This document shows positions 6,609-11,929 of a DNA stretch of 11,929 bases, in pieces. Origin of the DNA: JAJFVC01 sp039698075 (GTDB lineage Bacteria > Planctomycetota > Planctomycetia > Pirellulales > Thermoguttaceae). The DNA lies in contig JBDKTJ010000179.1 of assembly GCA_039698075.1 (NCBI GenBank), positions 1 through 11,929 on the forward strand, written 5' to 3'. Position 1 is the stretch's first letter, and each line of letters opens with the position of its first letter. Position numbers and translations under genes: made by a program. Below the pieces are notes generated by a model, which was not told the origin of the DNA, made no database searches, and saw only the letters and a list, made by a program, of their open reading frames with translations.

Positions 6609-7952
6609 CTATTTCGAGAATCGCAAGGAATCGACCAACGGCTTGTCTGCGTCGGCGAACCGTTCGACTTGGCTTTGCTCGACGGCGAACGTCAGTGCGG
6701 CCTGATGCCCCTCGGCGTCGGCGATCAGATAGTAAATCCAACGCATGGGGATTTCCGACGCGACGCCCTCGGCCACGACGCGATAGACCCGATAGTTCGC
6801 CGGGTTGGCCGATTGTCCCGCCTCGACGAACTCGCCGAAACTCTTATCCAACGCCCGACGCACGTCTTGCTGAAAATCTTCCAGCGAGATCATCTTTTCG
6901 GGATCGCCCTTGGCCAACGACGCGAGATTGCATTGGCCGGCCAGTTCGCCGCGATCCAAACGTCGCAAGACGGCGACGGAACTCCGCGGACGCTGATGGT
7001 GCAGATACCAACGGCGATCGTACTTCAGCCGCCAACTGCCGTCGGGCGATGGATAACTCAAAAGCAAGCTGTCCGGCGTCGCCGTCATTTTTTTCGACCA
7101 CTTGGCCAACGCCGCGTCGCCAAGCGACTCCGGCTCTTTGGCCGGCGCGACGAGCACCTGCAACCGCGAAACGACCTCCATGCCATCGGTCACGAAACTG
7201 CTGGGCCGACTGTCTTGGATCAGCCAGCCGATCCAATCGACGCGGTGCACGCGACGATCGAACCGACAGCGGCCTCGCAGCTTGACGACCGTCGAGACTC
7301 CGTTGGCGGCGCCGTCCACTTGGCCGGCGATTTCAAACCGCGCCGTCGTCGGCGTGACTTCCTTCAAGGTGCATTCCACCGTCGATTTCGCCACCTCGTC
7401 CAGCCCGAGCAACGCCGCGGCCAACGGTTCGGAAATCGGCCAACGGTCGCCGACCGCAACCGGACGTTCCGGCAGAAGCCGGTCCAACAGCAAGCTGTCG
7501 GCCTGCATGTCGATGGCGTCCAACTCGTCGCGCAAAAGATTTCCGGCGGGCGAAAACTTCACGACCGACTGCCGGCCGGTTTCCACGACCATTCGCCGAT
7601 GCGACGTCGAGAGCGTCGGCTGAAACGAACTGTCGCCGACCCGAACCGTCGCCGAGACTTTTTGGTAATCGCGGATCGCGCGACGATCGATTTTTTCGAC
7701 GGCCAACGTCTTTTCCACATAATCGAGCTCGCAAAGGACGCTCATCTTTTCCTTTTGCGACTTGCCGTCTTCGGTGAATTTCGTGTCGCCGTTGGTTTCC
7801 AATTTGACGACGACGCGGTCGACCTGTCCGACCTTTCGCTCCGGACGGAGACTCCAAGGCGACGGATCCGTGTCGGCGGCTGCCGCGATCGTTGTGACCA
7901 GAACTGTCCAGACCCCAACAATAACCGTCCGCCGAACTGACGAAGTCTTCAT
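6609..7952 (-). CDS. Secreted protein of unknown function
   Basis: I do not recognise a named family. From the ATG at 7952 the product has 447 residues and opens with a clear signal peptide (M-K-T-S-S-V-R-R, hydrophobic core, cleavage near A-A-A-A-D at 23-27), so it is exported. An upstream TTG at 8042 would add 30 residues in front of the signal peptide and is unlikely. The first two thirds are rich in beta-strand-like alternation (for example V-V-V-K-L-E-T-N-G and R-F-E-I-A-G-Q-V-D-G). The last part, from about 330 (L-S-Y-P-S-P-D-G-S-W-R-L-K-Y) to the end (L-V-D-S-L-R-F), has the start and finish typical of PsbP/DcrB-like small domains; this is a fold guess only. There are no catalytic motifs or later membrane spans. 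It converges with lpxI and is divergent from the sigma gene. No good promoter or ribosome binding site was found for it. Confidence 0.75.
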   Translation of the reverse strand: MKTSSVRRTVIVGVWTVLVTTIAAAADTDPSPWSLRPERKVGQVDRVVVKLETNGDTKFTEDGKSQKEKMSVLCELDYVEKTLAVEKIDRRAIRDYQKVSATVRVGDSSFQPTLSTSHRRMVVETGRQSVVKFSPAGNLLRDELDAIDMQADSLLLDRLLPERPVAVGDRWPISEPLAAALLGLDEVAKSTVECTLKEVTPTTARFEIAGQVDGAANGVSTVVKLRGRCRFDRRVHRVDWIGWLIQDSRPSSFVTDGMEVVSRLQVLVAPAKEPESLGDAALAKWSKKMTATPDSLLLSYPSPDGSWRLKYDRRWYLHHQRPRSSVAVLRRLDRGELAGQCNLASLAKGDPEKMISLEDFQQDVRRALDKSFGEFVEAGQSANPANYRVYRVVAEGVASEIPMRWIYYLIADAEGHQAALTFAVEQSQVERFADADKPLVDSLRFSK

Positions 7953-8301
7953 GGCCGTCCAACGTAAATGAGAACAAGGAAAAGGGTTGCCGAAGAATAA
8001 GTAGTCGCTAAATCGACCGTTACGACCGGCAAAGTTTACCAATAATGCCGAGCTTCCTTGAAAAACAACGGTTCAGCCAACCCTACCTATCTTGCCACAC
8101 CTCGCCATTCTCTTTTCAAGCCAGCCTGTTACGTCAATTTTCAAACTAGCGGAGATTTCGCATCAACCGTCCATCGTCCGATCGCCAACCAAAAACACGA
8201 ACCTTCGGCCAATCGCATCGGTCCGTGCGAGTGGAAAAAAGACGGCTCGCAGTTGCTTTTTTCAACAATACCAAGTGTCCAGCGACGCCAGGGCATCTTT
8301 T

Positions 8302-8330
8302 CTCGAATCGTATCTTTCGAGCTTTTCGAG
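8302..8330. promoter_or_regulatory. Cluster of TTCGAG half-sites, candidate operator
   Basis: CTCGAA (8302-8307) and TTCGAG (8316-8321) form an inverted pair with an 8-base gap. A second TTCGAG (8325-8330) repeats the right half-site nine bases further on. The cluster ends about 28 bases before the -35 box of the sigma-like gene, a usual place for an activator or autoregulator. The binding protein is unknown. Confidence 0.35.
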
Positions 8331-8358
8331 GGAACGGACTTATTTTTGCAATGTTCAC

Positions 8359-8386
8359 TTGTGAAAAATTGAGGCGCGGGTATACT
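8359..8386 (+). promoter_or_regulatory. Probable promoter of the sigma-like gene
   Basis: TTGTGA (8359-8364, four of six) and TATACT (8381-8386, five of six) are 16 bases apart. A start near 8393 would give a leader of under 30 bases that contains the ribosome binding site AGGAGG at 8404-8409. The short leader supports the ATG at 8420 and excludes the upstream GTG at 8225, which would lie before the promoter. Confidence 0.5.
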
Positions 8387-8419
8387 GAATGGTGTCGAGC
8401 GAGAGGAGGAGCGAAAACC

Positions 8420-10090
8420 ATGCACAACGACTACTGGAATCCGGCGATTCGACAGCTCCGCGACCAGCAAGTCCGGTTTGCTCCCCGCGAAAAACGGATC
8501 GAACAAGCTGCACAAGCGGAACGGTTGCTGAGCGAATTGGACTCTGCGCGCAAGTATCCATACGAATATCTCTGTTACCGAATCACCAACTTCCGGCCGG
8601 AGTCCTACCCCGACCTCCAGTTGACCGGCCAGGAAGCCAGCCACGATTTGCGATTGTTCGTCGAGGACGTGTCGGAGTCGGCCCATGTCCGAGCCGAAAC
8701 CGCCGGCGAACAGGTGCTGACCGTCGAACGGCTGGCGAAACAATTCAACGTTTCGACCAAAACGATTTCACGATGGCGTCGCCACGGACTGGTGAGCCGT
8801 CGGTTCGTGCTCGACGGACGCAAGCGCGTTGGGTTTTTGCAAAGCTCGGTGGAGCGGTTCATCGAACAAAATCAAACCCGGATCGAACGTGGCGCCCGGT
8901 TCAGCCAACTGACCGACGAGGAACGCGAAGGGATCATCGAACGGGCGCGTCGTTTGGCCCGCGCCGGCGGCCGACCGTCCGACGTGACCCGACGACTGGC
9001 CCGCAAAACCGGACGCAGCGTCGAAACCATTCGCTACACGCTCAAACAGTTTGATCGCGATCATCCTGAAGCGGCGGTCTTTCCGGACGGACACGGTCCG
9101 TTGCGGTTGGACGCCAAGCAGAACATCTATCGGCGGCATCAACAAGGCGAGTCGATCGAAATCCTGGCTCGACGGTTCTGCCGCACGCGCACGAGCATTT
9201 ATCGGATCGTTTCCGAGATGCGGGCCCGTCGCATCTTGGAGTTGCCGCTGGACTACATCGCCTGCGACGCGTTCGGTCGCGTGCGGTCGCAAAAGACGGA
9301 AAATCGCGTGATCGCCGAGATTCCTGAGCCGGAGGCGCCGTCGAAAAAATCGCGATTGCCCAGCGGTTTGCCGCCGTATTTGGCGAGTCTGTACGATGTG
9401 CCGTTGCTGACGCGACAGCAAGAGTCGCATCTGTTCCGCAAGATGAACTATCTGAAATACAAGGCGGCAAGGCTCCGCGTAAAACTCGATCCGGCCAAGC
9501 CGCGGCAACGTCTGATGGACCAGATCGAACGGCTTTACGACGAAGCCGTGGCGACGAAAAACCAGATCATCCGCGCCAATCTGCGGTTGGTCGTGTCGAT
9601 CGCCAAGCGACATGTGGGGCCCGGCCAGAACTTTTTCGAACTGGTCAGCGACGGCAATATGTCGTTGATGCGGGCGGTCGAGAAGTTCGACTATTCTCGC
9701 GGCAACAAGTTCAGCACGTATGCCAGTTGGGCCATCATGAAAAACTTCGCCCGCACCATCCCGGACGAACATCGCCACCAAGATCGATTTCGCGTCGGCG
9801 ACGCGGAGATGTTCGCCGCAACCGAGGATCCCCGAAGCGATCCGTTCGAGCAGGAATCGGCGCAAAACCAGCGCGAGACCAAAGTGGCCCGAATGCTTGA
9901 ATGCCTCGACGACCGCGAACAGAAAATCATCGTGCGACGATTCGGTTTACAGCACGGGCGGGAGCTAACGCTCAAACAGGTCGGCGTGGAATTGGGCGTG
10001 ACCAAGGAACGGGTGCGCCAGATCGAAGCCCGCGCACTCGGCAAACTCCGCAAAGCCGCCGAGCAAGAACAGGTCGAACTGCCCTGGTGA
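8420..10090 (+). CDS. Sigma-70-family protein with three N-terminal helix-turn-helix segments
   Basis: A 556-residue fusion. Residues 98-123 form a MerR/excisionase-like helix-turn-helix (L-A-K-Q-F-N-V-S-T-K-T-I-S-R-W-R-R-H-G). A second lies near 190-210 (L-A-R-K-T-G-R-S-V-E-T-I-R-Y-T-L) and a third near 247-268 (I-L-A-R-R-F-C-R-T-R-T-S-I-Y-R-I-V). Residues 318-340 (P-Y-L-A-S-L-Y-D-V-P-L-L-T) resemble sigma region 1.2. Region 2 follows (about 380-450: R-A-N-L-R-L-V-V-S-I-A, F-S-T-Y-A-S-W), then region 4 (about 490-545: V-T-K-E-R-V-R-Q-I-E-A-R-A-L). Only about 40 residues separate regions 2 and 4, so region 3 is missing or reduced. The core most resembles group 1/2 (RpoD-like) sigma factors, but several residues used for the -10 box are changed. 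It should bind core RNA polymerase and direct it to a special promoter set. The start has an AGGAGG ten bases upstream. The next gene is an XRE regulator on the same strand. Confidence 0.85.
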   Translation: MHNDYWNPAIRQLRDQQVRFAPREKRIEQAAQAERLLSELDSARKYPYEYLCYRITNFRPESYPDLQLTGQEASHDLRLFVEDVSESAHVRAETAGEQVLTVERLAKQFNVSTKTISRWRRHGLVSRRFVLDGRKRVGFLQSSVERFIEQNQTRIERGARFSQLTDEEREGIIERARRLARAGGRPSDVTRRLARKTGRSVETIRYTLKQFDRDHPEAAVFPDGHGPLRLDAKQNIYRRHQQGESIEILARRFCRTRTSIYRIVSEMRARRILELPLDYIACDAFGRVRSQKTENRVIAEIPEPEAPSKKSRLPSGLPPYLASLYDVPLLTRQQESHLFRKMNYLKYKAARLRVKLDPAKPRQRLMDQIERLYDEAVATKNQIIRANLRLVVSIAKRHVGPGQNFFELVSDGNMSLMRAVEKFDYSRGNKFSTYASWAIMKNFARTIPDEHRHQDRFRVGDAEMFAATEDPRSDPFEQESAQNQRETKVARMLECLDDREQKIIVRRFGLQHGRELTLKQVGVELGVTKERVRQIEARALGKLRKAAEQEQVELPW

Positions 10091-10175
10091 GCCGGACGCG
10101 CCCCCTGGCATTCTGCGCGACTCACCCGATGGCGGGCCCCCACGACCTTTTTTCCGTAGGTTTTTCCGGAGTCGC

Positions 10176-10204
10176 TTGACAACGGACGCTTGAGATAGTA
10201 TACC
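10176..10204 (+). promoter_or_regulatory. Near-consensus promoter of the XRE-type regulator
   Basis: A perfect TTGACA (10176-10181) is followed, after exactly 17 bases, by TATACC (10199-10204; five of six). It is the best promoter of the window. Transcription would start near 10211. That excludes the upstream ATG at 10206 and supports translation from 10248. A direct repeat of TTTTTCCG (10149-10156 and 10161-10168) lies just upstream of the -35 and could act as an AT-rich upstream element or a binding site. Confidence 0.65.
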
Positions 10205-10247
10205 CATGTACACTCTCTCGCCACTCAGGATTTTTTGGCCCGCCCGC

Positions 10248-10787
10248 ATGTCGGAACATACTGGCGACAATCTGGCGCGTTTGATGGCCAGTCAGGGGCT
10301 GACGGTCCATCTCGTGGTGCAACGAACCGGCGTCGACCCGCGGACGATTCGCGGAATTCTCCGCGGCGTCAACAAGCCGCACGCCACGACGCTGCGGCGA
10401 TTGGCCGACGGACTGAACGTGACGGTGGACGAATTTTTTGTCGATCCCGCCCGATTGCTTTATCGCCGTTTCGACCGACGCACCCAGCCCGCCGTGACCA
10501 AGGCGATCGAAACGCACGACGAGCTCTTTCACCAATGGACCGAGGCTGATTTCGACGAGTTGCACAACCGTCTTGGCGAGGGCGGAACGTCGACGGCCGA
10601 GGACGTTGCGGCGGCCGCCCGTCGAATCAACGAAAAACGCGAACTTCGCGAAATTCTCGACCTGCTGCTCGAAAGCGATCAAGCAACAATCGTCAGCGGG
10701 ATGTTGCGATTGTGTTTTCGAGAGACGACGGAAAGAAATAGAGAGGGGAGGGGCGAAGAGAGCGATGCGCGTCGAAAGACGAATTGA
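10248..10787 (+). CDS. XRE-family helix-turn-helix transcriptional regulator
   Basis: A 179-residue DNA-binding protein. Residues 6-62 are a Cro/C1-type helix-turn-helix: N-L-A-R-L-M-A-S-Q-G-L-T, then V-V-Q-R-T-G-V-D-P-R-T-I-R-G-I-L-R-G, then T-L-R-R-L-A-D-G-L-N-V-T-V-D-E-F-F. The Asn-Lys-Pro after the recognition helix is typical of the family. Residues 65-155 look helical and may dimerise or sense a signal; I recognise no domain there. The last 22 or so residues are highly charged (R-E-T-T-E-R-N-R-E-G-R-G-E-E) and come from a purine-rich tract, so they may not be part of the original fold. The start at 10248 was chosen because the strong promoter starts transcription near 10211; the ribosome binding site is weak (AGGA at 10227-10230, far upstream). 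It lies 157 bases after the sigma-like gene on the same strand and converges on a glycosyltransferase gene with only six bases between. Confidence 0.8.
   Translation: MSEHTGDNLARLMASQGLTVHLVVQRTGVDPRTIRGILRGVNKPHATTLRRLADGLNVTVDEFFVDPARLLYRRFDRRTQPAVTKAIETHDELFHQWTEADFDELHNRLGEGGTSTAEDVAAAARRINEKRELREILDLLLESDQATIVSGMLRLCFRETTERNREGRGEESDARRKTN
10721..10762 (+). repeat. Purine-rich tract at the end of the XRE gene
   Basis: Almost unbroken A and G on the plus strand, including AGAGGGGAGGGG (10742-10753). It encodes the charged C-terminal tail of the regulator. Its composition stands out from the adjacent codons and is like the tracts at 4301-4320 and, on the opposite strand, 3611-3648. Confidence 0.35.
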
Positions 10788-10793
10788 CTCCCC

Positions 10794-11651
10794 TCATACT
10801 TTCACACTTTTCACATCGTTCAGCGCGTCAAAAATCGTTCGCACGATCGCCTCTTCGTTGAACCGCTGACGGGCGGCTGCGGCCACCAACGTTCGATCCC
10901 ATTTCCGAAGCCGCGCAACGGCGTCGCACAACGTCGCCGGCTCGAACCGTTCCACATGCATGCCCAACCGCGGATCGGTCAGCCACGGCGCGCCGCGGAC
11001 CACTCCGACGGCCGGACAACCCGCCAGCAGAATCTCGGCCAACGCCAACGGGCCTCGGTCGTTGTCCGACAAATAAACGCACGCCTGCGACTGTCGCGCC
11101 AGTTCGACGAGCCGTTCGCGGCGAAACCGCGAATAGCGCACGCGAACCGACGCCGGCCAACGCTGGACGAGTTGTTGCGGCAACGACGAATCAAAACCGC
11201 TTTTTTCATAGATCAACAGGTCGAATCGCGCCGGACGCGGATCGCCGGGCAGGGGATTGATCGGGTAGGGCCACAAAACGATCGGCGCCTGCATCGTCGG
11301 TCCGCAATGCGACAAAATCCAATCGCGATACCACGCCGATTCCGTGAATTGCAGCCGGCAACTCGCGGCGTTGCACAGTTCGCGTTCGCCGGCCGCGGCG
11401 CAGGGGGTCGTCCAATTGGCGAACAGCATGTTCGGTCCCATCACGAACGGTCGGTTCGCCGCGGCGCACCGGCACGCCGCCGCCCGGTCTTCCCAACACC
11501 AAAACCATGGGATTTCGTCGTCGCGCAGCCGGCCGCCCAAATGAAACCACCCGGGCCGGACCTTGCGCAACGCCTTTTGCAGCGCGTGCATCCCGTTGCC
11601 CGGCCCGCGACCGCTTGGAGCGTTCACTTCACGAATCAAACGAATGTCCAT
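10794..11651 (-). CDS. Glycosyltransferase, GT-B fold (GT4-like)
   Basis: A 285-residue protein probably transferring a sugar from a nucleotide-sugar donor; donor and acceptor are unknown. The C-terminal half carries the donor-binding signature. Residues 193-211 (Y-L-S-D-N-D-R-G-P-L-A-L-A-E-I-L-L-A-G) match the E-x7-E motif of GT4 enzymes, with Asp198 in the first acidic position and Glu206 in the second, followed by C-P-A-V-G and the usual helical tail (F-N-E-E-A-I-V). The N-terminal half has R-E-V-N-A-P-S-G-R-G-P-G-N-G at 7-20, a glycine-rich loop expected near the acceptor or phosphates. The protein is shorter than typical GT4 enzymes (350-400). A TTG at 11705 would add 18 residues, but the ATG at 11651 gives the natural opening M-D-I-R-L-I-R. 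No ribosome binding site is seen. The upstream truncated gene ends 69 bases before it on the same strand, so the two may be cotranscribed. Confidence 0.75.
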   Translation of the reverse strand: MDIRLIREVNAPSGRGPGNGMHALQKALRKVRPGWFHLGGRLRDDEIPWFWCWEDRAAACRCAAANRPFVMGPNMLFANWTTPCAAAGERELCNAASCRLQFTESAWYRDWILSHCGPTMQAPIVLWPYPINPLPGDPRPARFDLLIYEKSGFDSSLPQQLVQRWPASVRVRYSRFRRERLVELARQSQACVYLSDNDRGPLALAEILLAGCPAVGVVRGAPWLTDPRLGMHVERFEPATLCDAVARLRKWDRTLVAAAARQRFNEEAIVRTIFDALNDVKSVKV

Positions 11652-11720
11652 GAGAACGATAGGAGGAACTGGAGGGCTAAACAAAACCGCGGAAATCCGA
11701 GTCAACCATTAAAATCGACT

Positions 11721-11929
11721 CTAAAACATTCGAGGGTGCACGCCGTTGCGGATGTTGGATCGGTCGAGCCGCAACAGAGGGTTTTCCGGCTGAATCGACG
11801 TCGGGACAATTTCCATCCGACCCCATTTTGCATAGCCGTTTGGACCCGCCCAAGACAAATGCAGACCGTCGTGCCAGGGATACACCAAAAACGGCAAAAA
11901 ACCCAACGCGATCGGATCCGCCGCCGCGA
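11721..11929 (-). CDS. C-terminal end of an unknown protein, cut by the right edge
   Basis: The minus-strand frame is open from the window edge to a TAG at 11723-11721, giving about 68 residues. A TTG inside the frame (11906) need not be a start, because codons upstream of it to the edge are also open (A-D-P-I-A-L-G-F-L-P). The visible part is rich in Trp, Pro, Gly and aromatic residues (F-L-V-Y-P-W-H-D-G-L-H-L-S-W) and ends R-N-G-V-H-P-R-M-F. I recognise no family. Because it lies just upstream of the glycosyltransferase on the same strand, a related cell-surface or polysaccharide role is possible but unproven. Confidence 0.5.
   Translation of the reverse strand, partial: AAADPIALGFLPFLVYPWHDGLHLSWAGPNGYAKWGRMEIVPTSIQPENPLLRLDRSNIRNGVHPRMF

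Larger units (their letters stand above)
7953..8419. other. Long divergent intergenic region upstream of the sigma-like gene
   Basis: These 467 bases separate the divergent secreted-protein gene and the sigma-like gene. Open frames through it rely on TTG or GTG starts, lack ribosome binding sites and show no protein-like composition. It is visibly more AT-rich than the flanking genes, with several A and T runs. It holds the sigma gene promoter and ribosome binding site at its right end, the TTCGAG cluster at 8302-8330, and a small inverted repeat (TGCGAG at 8225-8230, CTCGCA at 8245-8250) followed by a run of T. The length is generous for one simple promoter, so a further regulatory site or small RNA is possible but not shown. 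Confidence 0.5.

Noticed and set aside
5693..7285. 530-codon plus-strand frame through lpxI and the next gene
   Set aside because: An Arg-rich shadow that crosses the end of lpxI and overlaps a convergent gene; no domain is visible.
6606..7940. 444-codon plus-strand frame opposite the secreted protein
   Set aside because: The minus-strand frame has a textbook signal peptide; the plus frame is an antisense shadow with no ribosome binding site.
8225..8419. 65-residue N-terminal extension of the sigma-like protein from a GTG
   Set aside because: It starts upstream of the promoter at 8359-8386 and has no ribosome binding site, while the ATG at 8420 has a strong one.
10091..10175. Possible terminator between the sigma-like and XRE genes (T-run at 10148-10153)
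   Set aside because: No stable GC-rich stem directly precedes the T-run, so an intrinsic terminator cannot be supported.
11652..11680. Plus-strand AGGAGG and GGAGG sequences that look like ribosome binding sites
   Set aside because: No ATG, GTG or TTG opening a plausible frame follows at a suitable distance; the stretch is the non-coding gap between two minus-strand genes.

Overview
The window reads as chromosomal DNA from a GC-rich, Gram-negative-type bacterium. Protein style points to the Planctomycetota (Pirellula-like): large secreted TPR and hypothetical proteins, an LpxI-type lipid A enzyme, and a heavily modified sigma factor. That placement is inference from family resemblance, since no rRNA or marker gene is present. 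Six complete genes of recognisable type, one complete hypothetical gene and two truncated edge genes account for most of the sequence. No tRNA, rRNA or CRISPR array was seen.

Layout. Bases 1-44 (minus) hold the first codons of a transposase, probably IS630-like, with a strong ribosome binding site, so an insertion sequence runs off the left edge. After a 369-base gene-free stretch comes a secreted TPR protein (414-2471, plus). It converges on a membrane-anchored P-loop GTPase (2488-4293, minus). A divergent promoter region separates that gene from a two-gene lipid A operon, lpxD-lpxI (4591-6548, plus), whose frames overlap by ATGA. A secreted protein of unknown function (6609-7952, minus) follows. 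A 467-base gene-free leader then precedes the most unusual gene of the window, a sigma-70-family protein (8420-10090, plus) carrying three helix-turn-helix segments in front of its sigma core. Just downstream, an XRE-type regulator (10248-10787, plus) sits behind a near-consensus promoter. It converges, six bases apart, on a glycosyltransferase (10794-11651, minus), and the right edge cuts a further minus-strand gene of unknown function.

How the genes may work together. LpxD and LpxI are the third-step acyltransferase and the fourth-step pyrophosphatase of lipid A synthesis, and their overlap implies translational coupling. The sigma-like gene and the XRE gene form a same-strand regulatory pair, each with its own promoter. 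The sigma protein keeps the -35 binding helix (region 4.2) but has replaced several residues used for -10 recognition and has no room for a normal region 3. A run of TTCGAG half-sites upstream of its own promoter is a candidate operator. This sigma/XRE pair is the best candidate for an undescribed regulatory system here. The remaining genes look like ordinary, functionally unconnected neighbours.
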